From assembly GCA_965223405.1 (NCBI GenBank), contig CBDCWO010000006.1, positions 5,518,001-5,582,000 on the forward strand: a stretch of DNA of 64,000 nucleotides. Reading direction: 5' to 3'. This DNA comes from CBDCWO01 sp965223405 (GTDB lineage: Bacteria > Bacteroidota > Bacteroidia > Chitinophagales > Saprospiraceae). How positions within the stretch are numbered: position 1 is the first letter of the stretch; each line of letters begins with the position of its first letter. Shown here in pieces: positions 52,458 to 61,556 of this stretch. The notes below the pieces were generated by a model that searched no databases, was not told the origin of the DNA, and saw nothing but the letters and a program-made list of their open reading frames with translations. The position numbers were made by a program, and so were the translations under genes.

Positions 52458-53531
52458 CTAGAATTTAGGACAAAATATGCCTTCATTGTCATAAGATCCC
52501 AATAGGATCAATGAAATTTCAAAACTACTTCTTTGACCAAATTTTTCAGCAATTTTGGAAAGGTTATTGTCGTATGAAAGTCCTATCAAAAATGGTCCGG
52601 TTCCAACACCTGCAAATAAAGTGGCACTTTCCAATCCGATGGTTTCCAGTTGGTTAGAAACTCGCAACCATCCTCCTAAATAAAGTGAAAAGCTTTGATC
52701 CGGGGTAAGGCCCAAGCGGGTATTGGTTCCTACCAGCCATTCAAAATGGTCTCCTTGCCATTGCACCACTGTACGAGGCAGCAATGATATTTGATGACTG
52801 TTTGATAATTCTCCGATCAGAAAAACGGAATGCTTAGAATCCAGCAGTTCATTATTATTAATAATTTGTTCATCAGGCAGGTCTTTATAAAACGAAATAT
52901 TCGGTTTGCTGATGTGGTGAAAAGCGTAACCTACAGATACAGATATTCGATCATCCGGCTCGATCGAATAATTAACGCCTAGCGAATAATCCCCGTACGC
53001 GAAATTGTTTTCCTGTAGCGGTTCTCCGGTGGCATTGACATAACCTGATCCATCTACAAATTGATCACCAAAAGACAGACCGCTATAATTAACATTCTTC
53101 TGTGCAATGCCCATCTGAAATCCAAGAGATAAGAATTGGTTGGTATTGGCATCTAACATTTTGTGGTATGCTCCAAAAAGTGAAATTTGATTCGTGTTGA
53201 AATCGAAACCATTTACCTTGTCTGCAAAAAACTGAACACCGGCACCCACACGATCTCCTTTGAAAGTGTTTTTACCAGCAATTTTAAAGTTCAAATCTGC
53301 AGAAAGACTAAAAGTTTTAAATGGGTTTTCAACCGCATTGAACCATTGACTCCGGTATAACATAGAGGTCCGATAAGAACCGTCAAAAGCACCGGTTAAA
53401 CCTGGACTTAAATAAAGTGGATTTGAAAATATTTGTGAAAAATGACGATCTTGAGAGTGACCAATCTGGGTATACAATAAACCTAAAAGGGCAATTCCAA
53501 ATATCTTCACCAATAAATTTCCCTTCATCAT
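52458..53531 (-). CDS. PorP/SprF-family type IX secretion system membrane protein
   Basis: 357 residues. After signal peptide 'MMKGNLLVKIFGIALLGLL', the opening 'GHSQDRHFSQIFSNPLYLS' plus 'PGLTGAFDGSYRTSMLYRS' is the hallmark of PorP/SprF proteins. These are outer-membrane beta-barrels (here ~320 mature residues) that anchor cargo or link to PorK/GldK machinery. It ends in an aromatic residue (…CPKF). It follows the cystathionine synthase gene by 21 bases. It supports a functional T9SS in the organism, though other gld/spr genes are not in view. Confidence 0.9.
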   Translation of the reverse strand: MMKGNLLVKIFGIALLGLLYTQIGHSQDRHFSQIFSNPLYLSPGLTGAFDGSYRTSMLYRSQWFNAVENPFKTFSLSADLNFKIAGKNTFKGDRVGAGVQFFADKVNGFDFNTNQISLFGAYHKMLDANTNQFLSLGFQMGIAQKNVNYSGLSFGDQFVDGSGYVNATGEPLQENNFAYGDYSLGVNYSIEPDDRISVSVGYAFHHISKPNISFYKDLPDEQIINNNELLDSKHSVFLIGELSNSHQISLLPRTVVQWQGDHFEWLVGTNTRLGLTPDQSFSLYLGGWLRVSNQLETIGLESATLFAGVGTGPFLIGLSYDNNLSKIAEKFGQRSSFEISLILLGSYDNEGIFCPKF

Positions 53532-53552
53532 CCAGTTACATTTTTCTTATGG

Positions 53553-54911
53553 TTAAACGGCATGAATCAGATCATAGTGCGTAACGATGTCGTATTTTTG
53601 CCCTTCTTTCACAATCACTGCTGGAATTTCCTTAGAGATGTACTTACTGATTTCTTTTAAGTGTAGGTTTTTAGAGACAATGGGAAATGCCTTCCCCATT
53701 ATAGTTGATACAGGTTTGTCTGAATGCTCGATGGGGTTTTCAAGCAAAAAGCTTAATATTTTACTCTCGGTAACCGAGCCGATAAGTTGATGATCCGCGT
53801 TTTCTACCGGTAATTGAGAAATATCTTTGGCTTTCATTAATTCAAATACTTTTTTAATGTGATCCGTTTCTTTGACACATATGAAGGACGTACTCTCTTT
53901 GGTTCTGAGAACATACTCCAGAGTTCTTTCATAATCCAGGAAACCATGATCTCTCATCCAATCATCATTAAATATTTTCGCTACATAACGACTTCCATGG
54001 TCATGAAAAATGACTACTACAATGTCCTCTGAAGTTAGTTCGCTTCCTAGTTGGTTTAATCCTGCAATTGCAGAACCGGCGGAATAACCTAAAAACAAAC
54101 CATCTTCCCTGGCTAATCTTCTTGCAAAAATAGCACCATCTTTATCGGTCACTTTTTCAAAGTGGTCAATTAATGAAAAATCAACATTCTTGGGTAATAT
54201 GTCTTCACCGATGCCTTCGGTTATATAGGGATAGATCTCTTTATCGTCGAAGATACCTGTTTCGTGATATTTTTTAAAAACCGATCCGTAGGTATCGATG
54301 CCCCAGATTTTAATATCTGGATTTTGTTCTTTTAAATACTTAGCAGTTCCTGAAATAGTTCCCCCGGTACCCACTCCAACCACGAGGTGAGTAATTCTTC
54401 CCTCGGTTTGTTTCCATATTTCAGGTCCGGTGGTTTCATAATGTGCCTCCGTATTGGCCAAGTTATCATATTGGTTGCACCAAAAAGAATTCGGAATTTC
54501 ATTTGATAACTTTTCAGCTACACTATAGTATGATCGTGGATCGTCAGGAGTAACATTGGTTGGACAAATGATCACTTCCGCACCAAAGGCCTTTAGAATA
54601 TCCATTTTCTCCTTTGATTGTTTATCATTTGTTGTGAAGATGCAATGATATCCTTTGACCACACCCGCTAGAGCTAATCCCATTCCTGTATTACCACTAG
54701 TGCATTCTATGATCGTTCCTCCTGGGTTGAGCAAACCTTTCGCCTCAGCATCTTCTACCATTTTCACAGCCATTCGATCCTTTATTGAATGGCCAGGGTT
54801 AAATGTTTCCACTTTAGCTAAAACTAAAGCCGGAATCTTGTTAACGGTATTTTTTAATTTAATTAAAGGCGTATTTCCAATCGTGTCCAGAATCGATTCG
54901 TAATAATCCAT
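53553..54911 (-). CDS. cystathionine beta-synthase with C-terminal CBS pair
   Basis: 452 residues. The PLP domain (to ~320) has the cofactor lysine in 'GHSIKDRMAVKM', the 'TSGNTGMGLALAG' substrate loop and the 'GVGTGGTISGTAKYL' phosphate loop. Two CBS repeats follow (~335-450; 'FELMKAKDISQLPVENAD' and 'ISKYISKEIPAVIVKEGQ'). It condenses serine with homocysteine in transsulfuration; a cysteine-synthase role is the alternative. It lies between the LysM gene (six bases upstream) and porP, an apparent operon of unrelated functions. Confidence 0.92.
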   Translation of the reverse strand: MDYYESILDTIGNTPLIKLKNTVNKIPALVLAKVETFNPGHSIKDRMAVKMVEDAEAKGLLNPGGTIIECTSGNTGMGLALAGVVKGYHCIFTTNDKQSKEKMDILKAFGAEVIICPTNVTPDDPRSYYSVAEKLSNEIPNSFWCNQYDNLANTEAHYETTGPEIWKQTEGRITHLVVGVGTGGTISGTAKYLKEQNPDIKIWGIDTYGSVFKKYHETGIFDDKEIYPYITEGIGEDILPKNVDFSLIDHFEKVTDKDGAIFARRLAREDGLFLGYSAGSAIAGLNQLGSELTSEDIVVVIFHDHGSRYVAKIFNDDWMRDHGFLDYERTLEYVLRTKESTSFICVKETDHIKKVFELMKAKDISQLPVENADHQLIGSVTESKILSFLLENPIEHSDKPVSTIMGKAFPIVSKNLHLKEISKYISKEIPAVIVKEGQKYDIVTHYDLIHAV

Positions 54912-54917
54912 AAGCCG

Positions 54918-55886
54918 TTAATTTTGGGCCTCAAGATATCGAACTTTTACAAAAAACCTGGAGTCAACAGCGCCTAATAAGTTTGCAATTGCCGGAGAAA
55001 CCACAATGCATACTTGATGCGGGTACATATTCGTCGGCATGTGGTCGATGACTTTGGCATAAATTGTTTTGTCTATCATCGGATTGGTAATTTCCAGCGT
55101 AGATCCCACCGGAGCGTCTCGGTGTAAAGCATACAGATCTGTCATGTGTCCAATTTCTTTATTCCAAACTGCAATTCCCCGTTGTTCTTTATATACGAAT
55201 TCAATCTCCGGAATCTCAAACTCATCCTTCAATTCAGCATTTTCAGTACGGATATTTCCATTTTCTTCAGTGGTTCCCTCAGCTTCGTCTACCTTTAGTG
55301 GGGCATTAGGTTCAGGAATTACTTCTTCCTCCTCTTGATGGGCGATATCTTGAGGTTGTTCCAAAGCGATCTTTTCATCTACAGATGCTTTATGACGGTT
55401 CGCACCTTCTGTGCTGATCCAACCGATTAGTAGGTATTGACCAATAGCAAGATGAGTATCTTCAATACTATTTCTGATTTTTACCAATTCAATCGGAATA
55501 TCAAAGTATCGTCTGGCTATTCTGAATAGATTGTCTTTTTGCTTTACCTGATAGTATACAGGCGCAAAATTCTCCATGTGCTCTCCCGGATGATTTGTAT
55601 GAATAAGTTTATCTCCAATCGGTACCTTAACCAGATCCCGCACCGATAATACCTTATTTTTTAACCAGGGATTAAAGTCATAAATTGAATAAACATCTAA
55701 GCCATAGAATTTACTCAATGAGTACAAGGTCTGCCCCGACTCGATTTTGTGTTGAAATATCTTTTGGCCGGCTTCTGTAACTTGAATTATTACAGTATCT
55801 TTCTCGGTAAGATACTTGACATTATTACCGGTTGCCTGGAGATGCAGACTTATAGTGAAGGTGATGAGTAACAAAGACCATTTCAT
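54918..55886 (-). CDS. exported LysM protein with Glu-rich linker and RlpA-like C-terminal domain
   Basis: 322 residues from the ATG at 55886, which gives the signal peptide 'MKWSLLLITFTISLHLQAT'. Two LysM modules follow: ~45-90 ('ESGQTLYSLSKFYGLDVYS') and ~110-155 ('VKQKDNLFRIARRYFDIP'). A Glu/Asp-rich linker comes next, then a C-terminal double-psi-barrel-like domain (~235-320, 'TNPMIDKTIYAKVIDHMP'). It should bind peptidoglycan in the periplasm. A catalytic aspartate as in lytic RlpA is not evident. It is the first gene of the LysM-CBS-porP run, with a promoter box 20 bases upstream. Confidence 0.82.
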   Translation of the reverse strand: MKWSLLLITFTISLHLQATGNNVKYLTEKDTVIIQVTEAGQKIFQHKIESGQTLYSLSKFYGLDVYSIYDFNPWLKNKVLSVRDLVKVPIGDKLIHTNHPGEHMENFAPVYYQVKQKDNLFRIARRYFDIPIELVKIRNSIEDTHLAIGQYLLIGWISTEGANRHKASVDEKIALEQPQDIAHQEEEEVIPEPNAPLKVDEAEGTTEENGNIRTENAELKDEFEIPEIEFVYKEQRGIAVWNKEIGHMTDLYALHRDAPVGSTLEITNPMIDKTIYAKVIDHMPTNMYPHQVCIVVSPAIANLLGAVDSRFFVKVRYLEAQN

Positions 55887-55905
55887 GCTTATGGGATATT
55901 TTATA

Positions 55906-55913
55906 CAAATATA
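55906..55913 (-). promoter_or_regulatory. -7 promoter element of the LysM gene
   Basis: The minus strand reads TATATTTG, matching TAnnTTTG, about 20 bases upstream of the LysM-protein start. Confidence 0.45.
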
Positions 55914-55959
55914 TGACAATATAGTGTAATATGTAAGGAATTCAAAAAAAATCATCTAA

Positions 55960-56706
55960 ATGAACATTGCCATTATTCCAGCACGATTAGGCTCAAGCAG
56001 ACTTCCGGGTAAAGTTCTTCTGGATATTCATGGAAAAACCCTGATAAATCGTGTGCATGATCAGGTTCAAAAATCAAAACTTATTGATCAGATCTGGGTA
56101 GCAACAGACCACCTTTCCGTTGCACAAGAAGTGGAGTCATTCGGAGGAAATGTAATGCTCACCGGCGAAGAGTTGATTTCTGGAACCGACCGTTGCGCTG
56201 AAGCCATGCAAAAGCTCAACCTTCCGGTCAAATTCTTAATTAATATCCAAGGAGACGAACCTTTTCTAGATCCGGGCGAGATCGATCTAATGGTGGAACA
56301 CCTTTCTACTACCAATGCAGCTATCGTAACACTGATAACGCCGCTGCGTTCTCAAGAGGATTATCACAATCCAAATGTAGTCAAATGCGTAAGAAATCAA
56401 TTAGGCCGGGCGTTGTATTTTAGTCGTAGCCCTATACCATTTCAAAGGGATCCTCATTTCTGGCAGGAAAGAGATGATGGACTTGGTTTTCAACATGTGG
56501 GTGTGTATGGTTTTCGTGCTGATGTTTTAAGCACTTTGGCCGCCCTAGAGCCGACCAGTCTGGAAAATAGTGAAAAATTGGAACAACTAAGATGGCTCGA
56601 CCACGGATATCTTATCGATACACTGGTAGTGCCAAACCCCCATTTGGGTATTGATACATTACAGGATTTGGAGCAAGCGAGAAATCTGATGGTAAAAAAG
56701 GAATAG
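55960..56706 (+). CDS. kdsB: 3-deoxy-manno-octulosonate cytidylyltransferase
   Basis: 248 residues. The nucleotide-binding opening is 'IIPARLGSSRLPGKVLLDI', with the metal-ligand region 'FLINIQGDEPFLDP' and the family-specific 'VGVYGFRADVLSTLAAL', 'EQLRWLDHGYLI'. It activates Kdo as CMP-Kdo for lipopolysaccharide, showing the organism has Kdo-type LPS. It is divergent from the LysM gene and converges with cdd, with four bases between stops. Confidence 0.96.
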   Translation: MNIAIIPARLGSSRLPGKVLLDIHGKTLINRVHDQVQKSKLIDQIWVATDHLSVAQEVESFGGNVMLTGEELISGTDRCAEAMQKLNLPVKFLINIQGDEPFLDPGEIDLMVEHLSTTNAAIVTLITPLRSQEDYHNPNVVKCVRNQLGRALYFSRSPIPFQRDPHFWQERDDGLGFQHVGVYGFRADVLSTLAALEPTSLENSEKLEQLRWLDHGYLIDTLVVPNPHLGIDTLQDLEQARNLMVKKE

Positions 56707-56710
56707 TTCC

Positions 56711-57202
56711 CTAGGGCTGTAAATGATTGGGATGAAAATCAAGAGGTAATAAACTTTTGGCATCGGAAAACTCAAAAACCTTACCTGTATTGGAGAGTAA
56801 AAGAATACGAATAGGTGAATTTTGCTGGTACTCGTATTCTAGGATTACCTGGCGACAACCCCCACAAGGTGGGATGGGATCTTCGAATTTTTTTTCCTGA
56901 TGTCTTGCAGTTATTGCTATTGTTTTGATTACCCCTTGTGGATAATTTGCTTTAACATAGTGCAGAACTACTCTTTCAGCACATAAGCTCAAAGGAAATG
57001 CGGCATTCTCCTGGTTCGAACCACGGAAAATGTCACCATTTTCCAATTGAACTGCAGATGCTACCAAAAACTGACTATGGGGAGCATAAGCATGATCCAA
57101 AAAATCTTTACAACGCTCAAGTAAAGTTTGGTCCTCATTGGTTAAAAAGGACATATCCTCATAGGAGAAAAAATGGATATGCAGGCTGTGTTTTCTACTC
57201 AT
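56711..57202 (-). CDS. cdd: cytidine deaminase
   Basis: 163 residues. Zinc-site motifs: the catalytic 'LCAERVVLHYV' (C-A-E) and 'PPCGGCRQVILEY' (P-C-x2-C). 'FLVASAVQLENGDIFRGSN' is the substrate strand. It deaminates cytidine and deoxycytidine in pyrimidine salvage. An internal ATG (57154) would remove the first 16 residues and give a size closer to tetrameric Cdd; either is possible. Confidence 0.92.
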   Translation of the reverse strand: MSRKHSLHIHFFSYEDMSFLTNEDQTLLERCKDFLDHAYAPHSQFLVASAVQLENGDIFRGSNQENAAFPLSLCAERVVLHYVKANYPQGVIKTIAITARHQEKKFEDPIPPCGGCRQVILEYEYQQNSPIRILLLSNTGKVFEFSDAKSLLPLDFHPNHLQP

Positions 57203-57297
57203 AAGACCAAATGCTGATCAATGAATCTCTCATCAAGGTACGGATAAATTTTTCAAAAGGAATAGCCCGTAGGACTAAAGAAGTTCTGGTAAAAGGA

Positions 57298-57306
57298 TAA
57301 TTTTGC
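57298..57306 (+). promoter_or_regulatory. -7 promoter element of the saccharopine-dehydrogenase-like gene
   Basis: TAATTTTGC matches TAnnTTTG(C) 21 bases before the ATG at 57327. It supports that ATG over the TTG at 57303, which overlaps the box itself. Confidence 0.5.
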
Positions 57307-57326
57307 TCTTGCCAACAGACTTTAAT

Positions 57327-58652
57327 ATGAAAAGAATTTTACTATTTGGAGGTGGACGGTCTGCGACTTCATTTATGGAATACATCCTGAATAATTCGCT
57401 GAGTGAAGAACTGCAATTGGTTGTGGTAGATCAAAACAAGAAGCTGGTTGAAGAAAAACTGTCCCACTTTCCGCACGGAGTAGTCCATGCTTTTGACATC
57501 CAGGATGAAGAAAGACGAATTAGGGAGATTTCGAAATCCGATTTGGTAGTTTCTTTGTTACCGGCCCACATGCATATAATTGTGGCAAGAGATTGCCTAT
57601 ACAATGGAGTAAATTTACTTACCGCATCATATCATGACCAGGAAATGAAAAATCTGGATCGCCATGTGCGTGATAAAAAGTTGTTGTTTTTAGGAGAAAT
57701 GGGCCTGGATCCTGGCATTGACCATATGAGTGCTATGAAGATGATTCATGAAATCCAGGATAAAGGAGGTAAAATAACCAAGTTTATTTCCGGCACTGGT
57801 GGATTGATAGCTCCTGATTCTGATGACAACCCATGGCACTATAAATTTACTTGGAATCCACGTAATGTGGTAATGGCTGGTAAAGGGGGAGCGAGGTATC
57901 TAGAACATAATTCTGTTATTCAGATACCATATCGTCAATTGTTCAAATCGCTTGTGTCTCTCGATACTCCAGTCGGAACATTCGAAATGTATCCCAATCG
58001 GGATTCTTTGATGTACCAAGAGGTCTATGGCCTGGACCGTATTGAAACATTGATACGTGGTACTCTGAGAGCTCCCGGATTTTGCGAGGCTTGGGATGCA
58101 TTGATCCGGATTGGACTTACTGATGACCAACCTTCATTGGATTTAGCTAATCTTAGTTACCGGGAATTTATGTTAAACCTTGGGATCTCTGATTCCAATG
58201 ATATAACTAAAAACATGGTTGGCCAATTTACCAAAACATCTGAAATCATTGAAAAAATTAACTATTTAGACCTTTTTTCCGATAACTTGATTCCGCTGAC
58301 AACAGGATCACCGGCAGATGTGCTGCTTTCCCTTCTTCACCACAAATGGAAGTTGCAGCCAAATGACCGGGATAGAGTTGTGATGCATCATATCTTAGTG
58401 TATGAAAATAGGGAGAATTGCGTAAGGATAGCCTCCACTTTGGACCAGATTGGTGAAAACTCAGTTCATACGGCAATGAGCAAATTGGTTGGATTGCCTT
58501 TGGCAATTTATACACTGAAATTGTTGCAGGGTATAAATTACCCATTAGGAGTTCGGATACCGGTATTACCCGAGATATATCTGCCGGTATTACAGGATCT
58601 ATACCACGAAGGGGTTACATTTAAGGAAAGTGAAACGGTTGAAGTCATTTAA
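57327..58652 (+). CDS. saccharopine dehydrogenase-like oxidoreductase (LYS9 type)
   Basis: 441 residues from the ATG at 57327. The N-terminal Rossmann loop is 'ILLFGGGRSATSFMEYIL', followed by 'SLLPAHMHIIVARDCLYNG' and 'FLGEMGLDPGIDHMSAMKM', the core of the LYS9/saccharopine reductase family. Such enzymes act in lysine catabolism or in linking aminoadipate semialdehyde to glutamate. The usual lysine-ketoglutarate reductase partner is not adjacent. No signal peptide. Confidence 0.88.
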   Translation: MKRILLFGGGRSATSFMEYILNNSLSEELQLVVVDQNKKLVEEKLSHFPHGVVHAFDIQDEERRIREISKSDLVVSLLPAHMHIIVARDCLYNGVNLLTASYHDQEMKNLDRHVRDKKLLFLGEMGLDPGIDHMSAMKMIHEIQDKGGKITKFISGTGGLIAPDSDDNPWHYKFTWNPRNVVMAGKGGARYLEHNSVIQIPYRQLFKSLVSLDTPVGTFEMYPNRDSLMYQEVYGLDRIETLIRGTLRAPGFCEAWDALIRIGLTDDQPSLDLANLSYREFMLNLGISDSNDITKNMVGQFTKTSEIIEKINYLDLFSDNLIPLTTGSPADVLLSLLHHKWKLQPNDRDRVVMHHILVYENRENCVRIASTLDQIGENSVHTAMSKLVGLPLAIYTLKLLQGINYPLGVRIPVLPEIYLPVLQDLYHEGVTFKESETVEVI

Positions 58653-59004
58653 AAACGCTAAAACTAAAAACAACTTTTGAAAGCCATCTCTTTACAATTT
58701 TTGATTTTTACACCTAAGTATGAAGGCAGCTTAGGTCACTTGGTGTGCTCATCTACTTTAGCCGAAGTGCATGGAAACCACGTCAACCGAATACCGACAT
58801 GGCTTGCCATCCACACGTCAGTACGCGTCAACCGCAGTCGTCCTGCGCAAAGTCCAACCAAAGCCCAAACACTCTGTAAGGGTGTCGATATAAATACTCC
58901 CGCATTAATGAAAACAAATAATCCTGTCGATCTGATCGTACCAGCAGCTTGTTTTAGATTTCAACATTGTTTTTAAATGACACCTATTTAATAAATAAAA
59001 CCAA
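58653..59004. other. gene-free spacer with GC-richer centre
   Basis: About 350 bases. The middle (~58760-58860) is richer in GC than the surroundings and rich in CGTCA/CGTCAACCG words (CACGTCAACCGA and GCGTCAACCGCAG are about 50 bases apart). It carries a 99-codon open frame with Bacteroidota-atypical composition and no recognisable motif. Probably a decayed repeat or insertion remnant; no gene is called. Confidence 0.35.
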
Positions 59005-60327
59005 TTGTTTTTGCAGCGATTTCTTTCTTATTTAAATAATCCCTTGGTTGCACTTCAGGCAAACCAGGCTGCTTCGCAATTAACCTCTTTGATTATTAGT
59101 GTCATTCTTGCTAAATGGATCGTCGATACTGAGGTGATAGGGATTTATGAATTACTAGTGTTTCTGGGTTTTATCTTTTCTTATTTCTGGTTTACTGGAT
59201 TGATGCAAGGATTCTTACGCAAGATGAATACGGATCCACAATCACCACTATTTAGTACCCAACTTTTTAATTTATACTTACTCACGCTCGGATTAAACAC
59301 GGTTATTTTTGGCCTGCTTTACTTTGGGCAGGAATGGTTGATACCCATTTTAACCGGTTTTCAATCAATCCCATGGTTGGGATGGTACACACTTTTTATG
59401 GTGTTCATAATCCCTACCGGAATCTTACCCTATGTATATTACCTCCAGAATCAGGTAGCACCAAACTTAATTTTTACCTCATTCGTCACGGTTGCTAAAA
59501 TCATTGCCTTTATCATTCCAATTTTTTGGGGCGGTGATTTGGAGCATGCACTTGTTAATCTGTGTATCGTAGGGCTGGTGATACACATTTATGTTCTGTT
59601 GAAACTAAATAAAATATGGCAATATAAGTTGCAGTCAATACAGATTAAGATGATTTTGTTAAGTGGATTACCGTTAATCGGCTATGCGGTACTTGGGGCT
59701 CTCGCCCAAGCCGTAGATGCTTTTATTGTAAACGGTTATTACCATGATGAATCGATATTTGCCATTTTTCGATATGGTTCAAAGGAATTGCCTTTTGTGG
59801 GAGCATTGACTGGTGCAGTAGCTGCCGGTGCATTGCCGCTGTTGGGTAAAAATTGGCAGCATGGGATGGAATGGATCAGGCAAGAATCAGTACGATTGCA
59901 TCATATATTATTTGTTGGAAGTATTATTACTATTTGGATTAGCCCATGGGTATTTCCCCTGATCTTTAATGATTCATTTGTGACCAGTGCCTTTTTATAT
60001 AATACCTATTTGTTTACCTTGATCAACCGGGTCTGGTTTGCTCAGACCGTTTTAATGTCGCTTAATAAGAATCGGATGATATTGGGAATTGCGATTTTTG
60101 AATTGCTGATCAACATAGGACTAAGTATTTGGTGGGTCTCCATATTTGGACTGTTAGGAATTGCATTTGCTACGGTAACTGCCTTCCTTACCGAGAAGAT
60201 AATAATGAGTATATATTTAGCAAAATCTGGAATCAAACTTAACTCCTTTCTCCCTGTGAGATTGACGATACTCTATGGATTGTTGATGATTACATCTTAT
60301 TTAGTAACGACTTACGTATATGGTTAA
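59005..60327 (+). CDS. multi-pass flippase-like membrane protein (polysaccharide/lipid export family)
   Basis: 440 residues. About 12-14 predicted membrane helices run throughout, beginning 'QANQAASQLTSLIISVILA'. Hydrophobic runs such as 'IIAFIIPIFW' and 'LFTLINRVWFAQTVLMSL' fit Wzx/MATE-like oligosaccharide flippases. No ATG is available in frame before the conserved start; TTG at 59005 or 59011 is required (a TAA lies at 58996). prmC follows nine bases later. Transported molecule unknown. Confidence 0.82.
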   Translation: MFLQRFLSYLNNPLVALQANQAASQLTSLIISVILAKWIVDTEVIGIYELLVFLGFIFSYFWFTGLMQGFLRKMNTDPQSPLFSTQLFNLYLLTLGLNTVIFGLLYFGQEWLIPILTGFQSIPWLGWYTLFMVFIIPTGILPYVYYLQNQVAPNLIFTSFVTVAKIIAFIIPIFWGGDLEHALVNLCIVGLVIHIYVLLKLNKIWQYKLQSIQIKMILLSGLPLIGYAVLGALAQAVDAFIVNGYYHDESIFAIFRYGSKELPFVGALTGAVAAGALPLLGKNWQHGMEWIRQESVRLHHILFVGSIITIWISPWVFPLIFNDSFVTSAFLYNTYLFTLINRVWFAQTVLMSLNKNRMILGIAIFELLINIGLSIWWVSIFGLLGIAFATVTAFLTEKIIMSIYLAKSGIKLNSFLPVRLTILYGLLMITSYLVTTYVYG

Positions 60328-60335
60328 TATTTAAT

Positions 60336-61142
60336 ATGTTGTCACATCGAGACTTTGAATCTTATATTTATGAGCGAATAGTCGATACCTATGGAAACTC
60401 CGAATCCTATGGGATAATCCGGGCCCTGTGGGAGGATCTTTGGATTCAAAACAGGAGTCTTTCATTCTCCGATTTAGATGAGATCATTACGAGACTTAAG
60501 CGACATGAGCCTGTTGCGTATATCACAGAGCATAGCCATTTTTACGGGATGAAGTTAAACGTGAGACCAAATGTCCTGATACCGAGACCCGAGACGGAGG
60601 AGTTGGTTGAATGGGTTTTGGATGATCATCCGCATGATAATACAAAACAACTGTTGGATATTGGAACAGGTACCGGATGTATTGCCCTGGCGATAAAGAA
60701 GAATCGACCCGGATGGAATATCCATGCTATAGATATTGATCCTACAGCAGTGGAAGTAGCCAGGGCCAATTCTCGGGAATTGGGTATGATTATACATGTA
60801 GAAAGAGCTGATATATTCGAGCAGGTAGAATTCGCAATCTTCGACATTATGGTATCAAACCCTCCTTATATTACTCCTGATGAAAAGGCGGTGATGTCAT
60901 TATCAACTCTTAAGTACGAACCTGCTACAGCTTTATTTGTCAACGAGGTTAAGAGGTTTTATCAGCGCATTGCAGAAATCGGAACGAGATATTTGCGTCC
61001 CGGAGGAGCTGTATATTTTGAACTAAATGAATTTAAAGCAATGGACATTAAGGATTTTTTTGAAGACTCGCCATTATGGGAAGTGGCAATGAAAAAGGAT
61101 ATCTCAGGTAAAAATCGAATGCTTAAGTTGAAATTAAGATAA
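60336..61142 (+). CDS. prmC: peptide chain release factor N5-glutamine methyltransferase
   Basis: 268 residues. N-terminal PrmC helical domain with 'FYGMKLNVRPNVLIPRPET' and the SAM-binding 'LLDIGTGTGCIALAIKK'; the substrate motif N-P-P-Y is in 'FDIMVSNPPYITPDE'. It methylates the glutamine of the GGQ loop in release factors, including RF2 encoded at 46-47 kb. It is downstream of the flippase gene. Length and motifs are standard. Confidence 0.96.
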   Translation: MLSHRDFESYIYERIVDTYGNSESYGIIRALWEDLWIQNRSLSFSDLDEIITRLKRHEPVAYITEHSHFYGMKLNVRPNVLIPRPETEELVEWVLDDHPHDNTKQLLDIGTGTGCIALAIKKNRPGWNIHAIDIDPTAVEVARANSRELGMIIHVERADIFEQVEFAIFDIMVSNPPYITPDEKAVMSLSTLKYEPATALFVNEVKRFYQRIAEIGTRYLRPGGAVYFELNEFKAMDIKDFFEDSPLWEVAMKKDISGKNRMLKLKLR

Positions 61143-61214
61143 AGAAATGTATAATGCTTAAAGTCAGACTGTTATAACATGCTGGCTATTATTGGATCTG
61201 AGATACCCAAACTT

Positions 61215-61556
61215 CTACCCTCCGAACTTTTTGACATCCGCAAAACCTAAGGTCCTCAGCTTAAGAATAAGTTTTTCGATAGAGTCACCCTGGATGATGA
61301 TTTCCCCATTTTTACAATTTCCACCTACTCCCATATGCTTTTTAAGTGTCCTTGCCAGATCTGCCAGATCTTCACTTGATCCGATAAATCCAGTGATGAC
61401 CATCGCTTTTTTCCCTCCGCGATGTTTCTTTTCCAAACGTATGCGTAATATTTGATCCCTGGGATCAAGAGTGTCTTGTTCCTCCATTCCGTCATCCCAA
61501 TCGATTTCCGGATCTGTTGAATAGAAATTTATTTTTTTGCGGCCTTTTTTACCCAT
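61215..61556 (-). CDS. SUI1/eIF1-like translation factor (YciH family)
   Basis: 113 residues. The SUI1 domain covers ~35-110: 'LRIRLEKKHRGGKKAMVIT' and 'LKKHMGVGGNCKNGEIII', with the terminal 'LGFADVKKFGG'. Bacterial YciH relatives affect start-codon fidelity in initiation. It is the last gene of the hscA operon: its start overlaps the stop of the upstream beta-lactamase-like gene by eight bases. An N-terminal ~30 residues of basic and acidic character precede the domain. Confidence 0.9.
   Translation of the reverse strand: MGKKGRKKINFYSTDPEIDWDDGMEEQDTLDPRDQILRIRLEKKHRGGKKAMVITGFIGSSEDLADLARTLKKHMGVGGNCKNGEIIIQGDSIEKLILKLRTLGFADVKKFGG

Noticed and set aside
58677..58976. 99-codon open frame
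   Set aside because: Composition unlike neighbouring genes, starts at a TTG, no motif, no signal peptide and no plausible ribosome site.
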